Origin: Siphonodentalium dalli
Lineage: Eukaryota; Mollusca; Scaphopoda; Gadilida; Siphonodentaliidae
Direction of reading: 5' to 3'
NCBI GenBank assembly: GCA_032622095.1
Contig: CP136063.1
Location: forward strand, 270,621,426-270,685,425
DNA length: 64,000 bases
The translations under genes and the position numbers were made by a program. The notes beneath the pieces were generated by a model, which was not told the DNA's origin, ran no database searches, and saw only the letters and a program-made list of their open reading frames with translations. Numbering within the stretch: the stretch's first letter is position 1; each line of letters starts with the position of its first letter. This document shows, piece by piece, positions 1 to 11,800 of this stretch.

Positions 1-64
1 TTTCTATGGGTTTGTACCCCTTATATACAAAAATTGTGTTCTTGATAATGTGTATTTGTAGTGA

Positions 65-2318
65 TCAATAGAGATTAAGGGGTGGGTTATGGACGGAAAC
101 GTGCGTTTTGATTTTTTTCATAGGTTTTAATGTGGCTAATTCGTCATCCATGTCTCGTGGATGTTTTTTGGGAAATTGTAAATTTTCTTGTGTGCTTTCT
201 GTCTGTGGTTGTTTAGTTGGGAATAAACGGATGTCTTTCGTAGCTTTATTAGATAATGGTCGGGTGTGTCTGTCACGAAGTTGCATGTCAGTTTCATTTA
301 TCATTTGGTTAAGTTGACTGCGTCGCTTGGCGATTTTAATTTGTCTCGTATTATGTTCGCGTTCTGTTTTATGTTGAGATATTTTCGTAATGCACTGAAT
401 TTACGACTTGAGATGGCGATTAGTAAAATCAAGATGAATGTAATGATTGTAGGAACAATGATTTGGTAGTAATCATATTTTTTTTATAATAGGTTGAAGG
501 GAACTGACTGTTTGGAAAAATCATATAAAGACAGTTGTTTCATGGGGGGTAATTTGTTTGGAATTGACAATTGTGGTGGCAAGTTATGAATTTGCGAAAA
601 TAACGGCTTCCATTGTGGCAATTTATGTAGTTCAATGGTTGACTGTAATTGAGTTATTTGTGTTTTTGATGAATTCAAAGTTGTGAATGCATTTAGCTTA
701 ATGCTTGTCGATGTAGCTATGCACCTTGGTGGTAAAGTTATCGTTGCGACGGGGGGGGGGGGGGTAAACTGTGATTCTATACGGTCGTTTTCTTAGAAGA
801 TTATGATGGCAATTTACTGTAAATGTGTGAGGTTTCGTCGTTGTTATAACCATGTACATGGTGCGAGTTTAATAGCGGATGGTAAATTATATTGAGGATA
901 GATGGCTATGGGGCAATTTATGGCGGTATTCTTTGTATCATTTGTGAATATGTTAAGTAGGCAATTATGATTATGTGATGCGGCGATAAAAATATTTTGG
1001 ATTCTGCAATATGGTTAATTGTTCAGAATACATGGGTGATTGTCGATAGCAGTGATGTACTGGGATCGATCGGGAGATAATATGAGATAGTTATGAGTAA
1101 TATCAACTCGGGCTACTGTATACTTATTGTTGTGTCTGAGTTTTGGATCTCGAGGGTTTAGTGGATAGAAAAATGGTATTGCACGGAATATATCAAATTG
1201 CATTCTGATATCGCGTAAATAAATTGTAATGGTCACGATTAATCTGCTGTCTGTGAGTATGGTTTGTGTCTTCAAATGTTGGTAATATTTTGCAATTCCC
1301 GATTCCATGGGAAACGGTAATTTCAAATGGGCCGGGAGTTTCGTTATACTTTACAGTGCTTTTTTTAATTGGATTGGATTTTTTATTTCTGGAGTTAATC
1401 GGTGGGTGATTAGAGAAGCAATTTGAACTTTAAGGTGTCGCAAATACAATTTGGCTTGTATAACGTTCTGTTGTATTTCATGTAAGATTACTAGAGACTT
1501 AGCATTGATGATTGTGAATATTTCAAGTGTATGTACATGTCTTTGAGTTTTTTTGTGTTTCCTTTCGAAGTACGGTTTGTATATCAGATATTGTTGATAA
1601 TGTGTTGATTTGTTGGCGATTTTGATTTGAAATGACGCGTGTGATGTTCATGATAGAATAAGCTCTTTGAGTATTGTGTTGGATTTGTTTCTGGTTTTTA
1701 TAGAGGGATCGTATATTATCTTCTACACGTTCAATATCTGACATCGATGGGGTGCCGAACACGAACTTGGCTATGTCGCTTATAAATGGTAGGAGTGCAC
1801 GTTTGAATCTTTTGGTGTTATGGAGTTGATAATAATTATGATATTCATGTTTGATTTGTATAGTTTCCGTGAGAGCTGCTGCTAATACAGTTTGTAAATC
1901 GGTCAAAATTTTGATGAGATTAAAGTTAATGTTATTTGGTTCGTTCTTGAACGGAGGCTTATTATGGTGGTATGTGCTTTGGTGAAATTTGGCACAAATA
2001 CTATTGAGTTTAATTTTGGGCCATGTGTATGTCATTAGCGAGTCTCGCTATGTATGTATAATATGGTGTGATATCGATTAGAAAGCTAAGATCCCAATTT
2101 TCGTTTGAGACAGCGATTTGTCGGTGATGCAAAAATAACATGTTCTGGCGAGTTAACATAGCGTCATTAGTTTGAAAACCAATGAGGAGAACGAAGAGGG
2201 TTGCTTTAACGAAGTTTTCGATAGGCTTCATGTTGCTTGCACACCTATAAGTAGAAATATAGGTGTGTATCAGCGAGTTAGCCTGTATATGATTATAAGG
2301 ATAAATTCGTGTGGGCAT
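65..2318 (-). pseudogene. Broken env-like gene (F-type envelope glycoprotein of a retroviral/errantivirus-like element)
   Basis: The minus-strand frames read in order as a class I fusion glycoprotein of the baculovirus-F/errantivirus Env type. The likely start is the ATG at 2229-2231, followed by a hydrophobic signal peptide (KATLFVLLIG). A furin-like site RFKR lies near 1799-1810, directly followed by a hydrophobic segment with the family-like pattern FxFGTxSxSD (fusion-peptide region) and a heptad-rich helix. A conserved ectodomain block lies at 1015-1326 (LRDIRxQFDIFRAIPFF). A transmembrane helix is at about 410-470 (IIVPTIITFILILLIAI), and a lysine/proline-rich tail ends at 65. The gene is not functional: the frame changes near 2030, again between 1523 and 1350, and again near 300, and in-frame stops (for example at 1351) intervene. 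No gag or pol frame is visible at higher coordinates, so this is an orphan env relic or a heavily deleted element. A 3' LTR, if present, would lie left of the window. Family assignment is by motif order, not by search. Confidence 0.72.
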
Positions 2319-2439
2319 GGTTGGTATGGGTGAATTGGTTTGATTAATACTGAGATTGTTCGGCCGGTGTAAGTTTTAATGTCTTTCTAAAATTACTATG
2401 TAAAATGGGTACCCCTAGGGCCTAGGAATCCACGAAACA

Positions 2440-2575
2440 TGACGTCACGCGATGCGAGTGTGTCTGTTAATTAGCACCGCCGGAGGCGTGGCGCCGAAGG
2501 TAATTCGTGGTATAAATGTGTTGTCGGTACAGATTGCATATATTACGGGCCTATTTTTCGAGATTTGTAGTTATG
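2440..2575 (+). promoter_or_regulatory. Candidate core promoter: CRE, GC-rich block, TATA box
   Basis: A perfect cAMP-response palindrome TGACGTCA lies at 2440-2447. A locally GC-rich block (accgccggaggcgtggcgcc) follows at about 2476-2495, and a TATA box (tataaat) lies at 2511-2517. The first ATG downstream is at 2573-2575, 56 bases after the TATA box, and opens the small frame described next. The 7-bp inverted pair ccacgaa/ttcgtgg (2430-2436 and 2504-2510) frames the block. The arrangement is suggestive; each motif alone could be chance. Confidence 0.4.
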
Positions 2576-3780
2576 AGTCAACATTTGAGTGAGTTAGGGT
2601 GCATTTACATTGCTATAGAAATGTATATAGATCTGTATGAAGTCACGTGTCGCGCATTACTGTGATCACAACATGATTACCAATAGTGAACGCGCGCTGA
2701 TCTGTACTCTGGTAATTGACAATTCACTGCGAGTCGTGTCAGTTTAGGCCAGACATGAAAATGTATCAACTATCAGCAGATAACAGCGATTTGGTATGTG
2801 CCGCATGTATTTAAAGTGTATCCTTATACCACTTGATAATGGTTCGAAGAAAGAATAAAAATCATGCAGTTACCCTACAACACCCTTTATTTGACCAAAT
2901 GTAGTAAAATTTTCAACTGATGACAATTCCAATGACAATGTTAACCAATGTAGGACAATAATGTTTTCTTAAATTACATGCAGTTTTTATATATAGCTGT
3001 TAGACAATAAATATGATGATGATGACTGGCCACGGGGAGGGACCAGGACACAATCGTTCCAAGTGTTGGACATTTCCAACATTACATCCGCCCCTATGAT
3101 AAGGTTGGAAACATTTCCAGCTGATGGCCATTCCAGTCCAAAATTTTGATAAAAAGTAGGAAATTATGCAAATATTGGTCCGAAAACCATACCCCCCCCC
3201 CCCCCCCAAATAAAATGTTTGAAAATCAAACTACAAGATAATTTTTAATCTATTGTTGGTTTGGAAATTACAACTAATGTTGTGTCAGGTATGAAATATC
3301 CAACCGTTGAACAAGTTGCCACGTCCCTATCCGTGTTCAATATTCGAAATACACGGGTTGAAATGACAACGAAAACATTCGCCAAGCCCGAGTAACAATT
3401 AATCAAAACTGATTTGCCTGTCGCAATATATGGGCGTTGACCGTGACGTGTAGCGGTCACGATTTTTGCTCACACGAACTAATACCGTTTTCTTTCTGTG
3501 TGCATTTCTATATCAACCCGTTTACACTGTCTGCGTGTAGATCTGTGTACATTTCTATAGCAATGTAAATGCACCCTTAGAGTGTAAGTTGAGAGATGCA
3601 AAAGTATCTGGTTTATGGTATTTTGGGGTTGTTATTCATTCAAGCTATCTGTCATATGTAAATGACCAGATAGTTGATCAATTTGACCGAGCATATGAGC
3701 ACACGCAAGCAGGGATATCGTCAAAGAGTGACCGTGTCCTGTGCACCCTGTGGTTGGAAGAAAATGCTATCTCATTTTAA
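2573..3780 (+). pseudogene. Small ORF of unknown function split by a MITE
   Basis: The ATG at 2573 opens eight codons that run in frame to the TTA at 2594-2596, where a MITE begins. The same frame resumes at the second TTA (3577-3579) and stays open to the stop at 3778-3780. Counting the target site once, the pre-insertion frame would have been 74 codons, directly below a CRE/TATA promoter candidate. I recognise no domain; the product would be small, with a few aromatic and acidic patches. With the element in place the frame is broken soon after 2597. An intron-like use of the MITE cannot be excluded. It could also be the first exon of a longer gene. Confidence 0.4.
2597..3576 (+). mobile_element. 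Non-autonomous DNA transposon (PIF/Harbinger-like MITE), 980 bp
   Basis: The ends are inverted copies: gggtgcatttacattgctat begins at 2597 and its reverse complement ends at 3576. The first 29 bases match perfectly, and weaker matching continues through a shared agatct. Both ends are flanked by TTA (2594-2596 and 3577-3579). A three-base TWA duplication and termini starting GGG are typical of PIF/Harbinger elements. The interior has no transposase frame; it holds a poly-C run at about 3192-3206 and short internal repeats. The assignment rests on ends and target duplication only. Confidence 0.75.
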
Positions 3781-5798
3781 ACCTGAGAAAACAAATTATG
3801 GAAGAAAGGAGACGGTTGATAACTTTGTGGTCTGAAGAACAGACTGACTGGTAACACGGAATAAGTTGGGTCGGGTAATGAGCGAGATTGGGAGTTTTGG
3901 CGGCAGGCATGAATGAGAATGAGCTGTTTGTGCCTATTTAATTTAACGTGGGCTACATCACGCTAATGAAGATTGGTTCCATTGAGAAATATTACATGGA
4001 CTTATAAATGTATAAGACGAGTGGTACTGTTGTGTGTTATGAGATGAGTGGTAGTTTTAAGCGTCATTATTTTGATGTGTTATGAATTATTATGATTTTT
4101 GGTAGTGTTGACTATAATTACGCGAGATATAACATTGTTATTTAATAAACGTGTTGGTCGTAGGGTGTACGTATACCAACATTCATGCAAATATATATAC
4201 CAAAAGGCATATGAATAAATGGTCATTCTATAGTGATATGTATAGGTTTTTATTGATATATTTGATATGGTTATTGGTGGAAACATTTGGTAATTGTAGG
4301 TATTAGGGCAATTGACGCGTAAAATACAGGTTCTATCTACAGCGTGATGATAATATTGTGTTGTTGTGTGCGGGATTAAGTGTATATTGTGAGCATATCG
4401 TCATGGAGCTTGTGTATGTGGGTATAGGTGTGATATCAACCTTAACGTTTTGCGTTAAGGTTGATGTGTATTATATTTCGTGATACACAATGTAAAAGTG
4501 TTGGGACATATGTTGTGATTTACACATACATGCTAGTCAGGTTAATTTTAATTTGCACATGTATATGTGGTTATTGCGCACTATTATGCGTCTTTGGTTA
4601 TCTTGGGCGGGGGGGGGGTCTGTATGCGGTATAATCGTCTTGGGGAATGTATTGTGATTTACACATACATGCTAGTTAGGTTAATTTTAGTCCTCTACAT
4701 GTATATGTGGTTAGTGTGCACTGTCGTGTGTCCTTGGTTATCATGGTCTGAGGTGTATGATGGGTGAACAGCATATAATAGGTTATTGGTAATTGTGTAA
4801 CACGTTTGTCGTGTGTTGTATGTCACATGTTAATTGACCATTGACATGTACGTTATATTTGGAGATAGTGTGGAAGTGGGTTTCGCAAGTACTAAATCAT
4901 TATGTATAGTCCACCTATTGGTGTTCATATCCTAATAATCAGTTTATGTGGGTCGCTTGAGGTTGATATAATGATATACTTGTGATGTCGTAAACCTTGG
5001 TTAGTTGTTTCATCCAGATAGGGTTATTTGAGTTTGAGTGAATAATTATGGATAATTTTGGATATGTTGTGAGACATATAAATTTGCTGGATAATGTTTG
5101 TTTTTGTTTATGTTATTAGTTTATGTTGCAAGATTCCTATTTATTGATATTATACCTGGTGTAACATATGTTTATTGTAATTATTTATTTATTTGTTGTT
5201 GAGAGGAGCAAGTTTTTCGCATGTCGCTGCTGCTATGCGTGTTATGTTTTAAGAGGTGATCAATCTCTTAATATTGAATATAACACCTTCTGGGCGTTAT
5301 CTGATACGAAATTCCATGAGTACACTGGCGCCTCGTGTACACTGGGCTTGCTATTATTGGATTATTATTTGATTCTTAAATGATGTTCAGTGTTTTTAAT
5401 TTATAAGTGCATATTATATGTAAACGCTTCAAAGATATATTTGTATGAGTGATATTAAAGATGGTTTACTATCGAAATTTGATGGAAGTATTCATATATA
5501 TTTATAGCCTATGTGTTGATTATATATGGCGGTTAGTTTGGTGTATATTGCTTGAGAGCGGGTTCCATGTTAGCAGAGATGTGTCTGTAATATATTACAT
5601 TTTGGGTGTATCAAGACAGAGGTTATGTGGTAGGTCCCTTGGGATTATCCAAGAGTGTCTGCTTAAGTTGGTGTAGCGACTCGATTCGATACGGACGCTA
5701 TCTGCCAATGTGGAATGAGTATATAAGGTGTGGGAATACCGACAAAAGTTATTTCTGACTTAATTTTCATTATGTCTGATTATTTGTTCTTTCTGTAG
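3781..5798. other. AT-rich DNA without recognisable genes
   Basis: Only short, low-complexity open frames occur here, rich in Tyr, Ile, Val and Leu codons as expected from biased T/G-rich sequence on the plus strand. The one structured element is the tandem duplication at 4513-4745. A pyrimidine-rich tract ending in tag at 5796-5798 looks like a splice acceptor for the next entry. Confidence 0.6.
4513..4745 (+). repeat. Two-copy tandem duplication, period about 139 bp
   Basis: The block starting gtgatttacacatacatgct at 4515 is repeated at 4654. Both copies continue through a similar acatgtatatgtggtta and end near ttggttatc. The copies differ by scattered substitutions and by a G-run in the spacer (about 4610-4618). 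Confidence 0.75.
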
Positions 5799-6061
5799 GC
5801 GGAACTTGCAGTGATCGAGATTGGTCACTATGAAGTGACTATGCAATATGTAGATCATGTGTTGGCGTTCCATGATGCAATAGTTGCTGTTTGCTGTGTC
5901 GACTGGGCGAGATATTTTAGCACAGTATCAGAGCTGGAAAGATGCCAGACGGTCGTAAATCTCAGGTTGGAGATTCTGGAGGAAAGATGGAGGATCATGG
6001 ACATTTGGGTGCAACATCAGATAGTGCTGTAATAAATCTAGATGGACCTGCTGACTCATGA
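5799..6061 (+). CDS. Possible exon, two overlapping short frames, function unknown
   Basis: A good acceptor (tttgttctttctgtag) ends at 5798. From 5799 one frame is open for 77 codons to the stop at 6030-6032. A second frame starts at the ATG at 5942 and runs 39 codons to the TGA at 6059-6061; it is Gly/Asp/Ser-rich and ends NLDGPADS. Neither matches a family I know. The base composition here is more balanced than in the flanks, which supports a decayed or real exon. It lies 1.4 kb upstream of a zinc-finger exon on the same strand, so the two may belong to one old gene; this is inference. Confidence 0.22.
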
Positions 6062-7423
6062 CGAACTTGGATTGCCCATCGACAGAGATCCGGCTTGCGT
6101 TTAGCCAATAATAACATGAATTGATTTGTTTTTATGGTTATTCACTGTGTCAGCTTGTAGAAATAACATCTTGGTGATAAATTTAGTGAAAAGATTTTTT
6201 TTTGTAAAATTGCTAATTCACCAAAGGTGGAAATATTGGTGGAAATATAAAGAGTAACTTCTGTAAACGTGCTAAATCACCAAAGATTATTTAATTATAA
6301 ATAAAAAATTGGTGGAAATATAAAGAGTAAATATATTATTAGCCCACTCCCAAGAATTATTACAGAGTTAAGTAATGTTATAGATCGGGTTATCTAAGTT
6401 TTAAAATGAAGAGCGTTTGTTTGTTTGTTTTTTTAATAATGGATTGATGTGTTGGATTTAGATTCCATACGTCATATATTAAAGAGCATTTTGTAGTGCG
6501 TTAGGGTTTCGTGCTGTCACTCAAATCAATATGGTTTTAGCTGTTCCTTGAATACAAGTAGTGTATATAAATGTAACAATCAAGTCGCCGCGAAGTAAAG
6601 CCCCCGAATGGGTGATGCCTGGCGAGGTAATGCCTGGAGATGTGTACGAACCTCAAGATGAGATGAGTCTAGTGAAAGCATGATGTAATGGGATGTAGCT
6701 ACGTCTTATATACTCTTTGGGATGAATATTAGATGAGGTATTTGGCAATACACATCGGGATTGGTTCTGCCGTTATTGTCATTTCCCATGACCATATTTG
6801 GGAGCCATTTTCATTGTGTGTATGTCTTCGCTGGGAGTAAGATGTGTGAGGTTTCATTAAGGAACCGAACACGAATATTTGAGTTTGGGGTTCTATATAT
6901 TGGGACATTCATATAGTTTGAATCAAGTTGTGGGATTATAATGGGGTATGGGCAATTGTATATGGAGTTAATAAATCATCGGGTTTCAATTGTTCCTGTT
7001 AACTTTTGCCAAGGGTGCTGTGTGATATTTTGGGCTGGTTTTGTCGCGATACACTTTTCGATTTAAATACATTTACAAAAGTGGCTTTTTCGCTAAATGT
7101 GTATACATATAAGGATTAACTGGCATGTGGACTGTTTGTATGGAGATGTAACCGTGAGGTAAGTGGTCATAAATTGTATGTAATTATTATTGCAATCTGT
7201 TTTGCCGGCAACAATACCTCGATCGTTGATATTTATAAATTAATAAGTGCATCTTCACGTTTAAGACTATGCGATCGCAAATTTCATTTTTATTCAATAA
7301 CACCCAACTCTTACCCATGTCCATATTTGCTATATAATATGTGAGTATCAGAACTTGAAAACTTTGTAATTAGCGTTATTGCTATTATATATAGTTTTAA
7401 TATATCATTTTTATATTTTTCAG
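6062..7423. other. Intergenic or intronic AT-rich DNA
   Basis: No coding signal is seen. A short tandem duplication lies at 6203-6330: attggtggaaatataaagag occurs at 6235 and 6308, and a ctaa(t/a)tcaccaaag block occurs at about 6211 and 6271. If the possible exon at 5799 and the zinc-finger exon at 7424 are one gene, this would be intron. The acceptor at 7423 (tatatttttcag) fits that reading. Confidence 0.5.
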
Positions 7424-7813
7424 ACAATTGCTTTGCCAGTTTTGCGGTGTGTTCTTTTCCACCAAGACCTCACTCGGACATCATGAATGCAGACATACGA
7501 ACAGCGCCCAGTTCAGTTGTCAAAATTGCGGAGCAGGCTATTACAGCAAGTGCCATTTGGAGTACCACGAGTGTGCTTTCCGGTGTGAAACTTGGTCTTT
7601 CTTGGGCGATTACGATTTGAAACGGCACTTGAAAAGAGAAATTAAAGAGCTGACATACAGTTTTGTGCACAGTAATCTCCAATTTGAACAGCCGTGCGAC
7701 CTCTAGGACCACGTGGGCCCACATTCTGGGTAAAACTACATTTATGTTCAAAATGCCATAAGCATTTTTGTTTCAGGAGTGGTCTATGCAGACACATCAA
7801 ATCCTGCCATTGA
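7424..7813 (+). pseudogene. Decayed C2H2 zinc-finger exon
   Basis: A polypyrimidine tract and cag at 7421-7423 precede an open frame with degenerate C2H2 fingers. Finger 1 is CxxCGVFFSTKTSLGHH with a following ECRH. Finger 2 is CQNCGAGYYSKCHLEYH. Finger 3 has CETW, so its second cysteine is replaced by tryptophan, and is followed by DLKRHLK. The frame then stops (TAG at 7704-7706). A linker-like H-x3-HSG follows in the same frame, and a further well-formed finger (CSKCHKHF...LCRHIKSCH, 7745-7810) lies in a shifted frame. So about five fingers existed, now with one missing cysteine, one nonsense codon and one frameshift. Such proteins bind DNA through tandem fingers; the target is unknown. Confidence 0.62.
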
Positions 7814-8876
7814 TTATATATAAGACGTTAATTTATGATCGAGATGAACAGAAATCTAACTATGTAATCAATATAATTTCAAACATTTTTTAATTATAGG
7901 AATTATGTAATATGCATCTTATGAAATAACACGTGATACTAGTACTGTTATGATGTGCACATACACATTAATTTTACTTTTATTTGCGTTTAATGCAATC
8001 AAAATAAGTTATGGATCTTTAAGGTTTGGAGAATATATTAAAGAAATGTTTATGTTTTTTTCGTTAACTATCGTTAACAAATTTATTTTTATATTGTTAA
8101 GTCTAAAGCAAATTTATTTTTATAATGTTAAGTCTAAAACAAATTTATTTGTATATTGTTAAATCTTAGGTAAAATTATGTATGCACACAATATGTATAT
8201 TGTTTCTTTGATATGTTCTTATTAATTTACAATAGCTAAGGTCAGCTATAAATGTGTAAATGTTATGTGATAATTTTCTGATAAACGATTATTGTTCAAG
8301 TGTGCCTTCTTTTATCTGGCATGTGGTATATCTCCTAGCCGTGATCATGGTAGTAAAATGTCACTTTCTGTGGTGATGGGGTGGGCTGCATCCCATTTGG
8401 CAGTGTTTGATTGTTACCTTTGTTGTCTTAGGGCTAAAACTTATTAGTGTTGCAATATCAGGTACAGCGAAACTGATTGCCGAAATATGTGGATTGCAAT
8501 GTCATTTTTTTTTTGTGTCTGGGAAACCCTCTAGCCACGTCCCTGATGGCCGGGATGTATGTGTCAACACTGCGGATTATGTGTTCAATATTACTATGAA
8601 TTGGTCAGCTTATACAGGTACATTGTAATTATGTAGCTGCATGTTTTACAACTGGTTCAATTTGTGCAATGGAATGGACCCGGGGCCACCAGGTGGACCA
8701 TATGCTTTGGGTTGGTGCATTGGATAAATACATGTACATGTATTTCAATCCAATCATGGCTTCTATAGATGCGTTTGTGCTGACAAATTTGACACCAGTT
8801 AAAATTGCTTTATCTATGTTTATAGAAAAATTTTGGGTGCCTGAAACTTGACGCCTGTGCAACACGTCATCTCGAC
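7814..8876. other. AT-rich spacer with a short tandem repeat
   Basis: No coding signal is seen. A three-copy tandem repeat of about 31 bp (core caaatttatttttata) lies at 8077-8168. The last 200 bases lead into the satellite array. Confidence 0.6.
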
Positions 8877-11800
8877 CCCCAGGCCCATGATATCTCCCCC
8901 CGGGGGGAAGATGTCCTAGGATATCTTCCCCTCACCCTGGATATCTTCCCCCCATGTACGACTAAAAATTCATTTCACTCATATGATATCATTTTGTTCT
9001 GAAATGGCCAGAAAAATGTTTTTTGAGATTAAAAAAAATATATATTAATTTTTGTTTTTATTTTTTAAAAAAAGAGACAAATTTAGTTTTTTCACGAGTT
9101 TGATTGTCTGTTCAAGAAATAGCGAGAAATTAGCTGCTCCAAGAGAAAGTTTTTTGAGTCAGGCTTTGGGGGAAGGGGAAGATGTCCAGGTCAGGATATC
9201 TCCCCCACCCAGCACCTACATGAACAAAAATAATCTTATGGTTTTATCGCTTGTTTTTGCTTTATATAGTCATGAAACAGCGATAAATTAACTTCTTCTG
9301 AGAACAAGTTTTTTGACTCAGGGTTTGGGGTGGGGGGAGATGTCCATTTCAGGATATCTTCCCCCCACCAGCACCTACATGACAAAAAAATAATCTTATG
9401 GTCGTATCGCTTGTTTTGCTTTATATAGTCATGACACAGCGAGAAATTAACTTCTTCAGAGAACAAGTTTTTTGAGTCAGGGTTTGGGATGGGGAAGATG
9501 TCCAGGTCAGGATATCTTCCCACCACCCAGCACCTACATGACAAAAAATAATCTTATGGTTTTATCGCTTGTTTTGCTTTATATAGTCATGAAACAGCGA
9601 GAAATTAACTTCTACTGAGAACAAGTATTTTAAGTCAGGGTTTGGGGTGGGGGGGGGGGATATGTTCAGGTCAGGATACCCCCCCCCCCACCCAGCACCT
9701 ACATGACAAAAAAATAATCTTATGGTTTTATCGCTCGTTTTGCTTTATATAGTCATGAAACAGCGAGAAATTAACTTATTCTGAGAACAAGTCTTTTGAG
9801 TCAGGGTTTGGGATGGGGGAAGATGTCTAAGACAGGATATCTTCCACCACCCAGCACCTACATGACAAAAAAATAATCTTATGGTTTTATCGCTTGTTTT
9901 GCTTTATATAGTCATGAAACAGCGAGAAATTAACTTCTACTGAGAACAAGTTTTTTGACTCAGGGTTTGGGGTGGGGGGAGATGTCCAGGTCAGGATATC
10001 TTCCCCCCACACAGCACCTACATGACAAACAAATAATCTTAGGGTTGTATTGCTTGTTTTGCTTTATATAGTCATGAAACAGCGAGAAATTAACTTCTTC
10101 TGAGAACAAGTTCTTTGACTCAGGGTTTGGGGTGGGAGAGATGTCCAGGTCAGGATATCTTCCTCCCACACAGCACCTACATGACACAAAAATAATCTTC
10201 TGGTTTTATCGCTTGTTTTTGCTTTATATAGTCATGAAACAGCGAGAAATTAACTTCTTCTGAGAACAAGTTTTTTGACTCAGGGTTTGGGGTGGGGGGG
10301 GGAGATGTCCAGGTCAGGATATCTTCCCCCCCACCCAGCGCCTACATGACAAAAAAATAATCTTATGGTTTTATCGCTTGTTTTTGCTTTATATAGTCAT
10401 GAAACAGCGAGAAATTAACTTCTTCTGAGAACAAGTTTTTTGACTCAGGGTTTGGGGTGGGGGGGGGAGATGTCCAGGTCAGGATATCTCCCCCACCCAG
10501 CACCTACATCGCAACAAAATAATCTTATGGTTTTATCGCTTGTTTTGGTTTATATAGTCATGAAACAGCGAGAAATTTACTTCTTCTGAGAACAAGTGTT
10601 TTGAGTCAGGGTTTGGGATGGGGGGAGATGTCCAGGTCAGTATATCTACCCCCCCCCCCCCACCAGCACCTACATGACAAAAAAATAAACTTATGGTTTT
10701 AACGCTTGTTTTGCTTTATATAGTCATGAAACAGCGAGAAAAATTAACTTCTTCTGAGAACAAGTTTTTTGAGTCAGGCTTTGGGGTGGGGGAGAAGATG
10801 TCCAGGTCAGGATATCTTTCCCCACCCAGCACCTACATGACAAAACAATAATCTTATGGTTTTATCGCTTGTTTTGCTTTATATAGTCATGAAAGAGCGA
10901 GAAATTAACTTCTTCTGAGAAAAAGTTTTTTGAGTCAGGGTTTGGGGTGGGGACATGTCCAGGTCAGGATATCTCCCCCACCCAGCACCTACATGACAAA
11001 AAAATAATCTTATGGTTTTATCGCTTGTTTTGCTTTATATAGTCAAGAAACAGCGAGAAATTTACTTCTTCTGAGAACAAGTTTTTTGAGTCAGCGTTGG
11101 GGTGGGGGGAAGTCAAGGTCAGGATATGTCTCCACCCCCCCCCCCCCCACCCAGCTCCTACATGACAAAAAAATAATCTTATGGTTTTATCGCTTGTTTT
11201 GCTTTATATAGTCATGAAACAGCGAGAAATTAACTTCTTCTGAGAACAAGTTTTTTGGGCCAGGGTTGGGGTGGGGAGAAGATGTCCAGGTCAGGATATC
11301 TTTCCCCACCCAGCACCTACATGACAACAAAATAATCTTATGGTTTTATCGCTTGTTTTGCTTTATATAGTCATGAAACAGCGAGAAATTAACTTATTCT
11401 GAGAACAAGTCTTTTGAGTCAGGGTTTGGGATGGGGGAAGATGTCTAAGACAGGATATCTTCCACCACCCAGCACCTACATGACAAAAAAATAATCTTAT
11501 GGTTTTATCGCTTGTTTTGCTTTATATAGTCATGAAACAACGAGAAATTAACTTCTACTGAGAACAAGTTTTTTGACTCAGGGTTTGGGGTGGGGGGAGA
11601 TGTCCAGGTCAGGATATCTCCCCCCACACAGCACCTACATGACAAACAAATAATCTTAGGGTTGTATTGCTTGTTTTGATTTATATAGTCATGAAACAAC
11701 GAGAAATTAACTTCTTCTGAGAACAAGTTCTTTGACTCAGGGTTTGGGGTGGGAGAGATGTCCAGGTCAGGATATCTTCCCCCCACACAGCACCTACATG

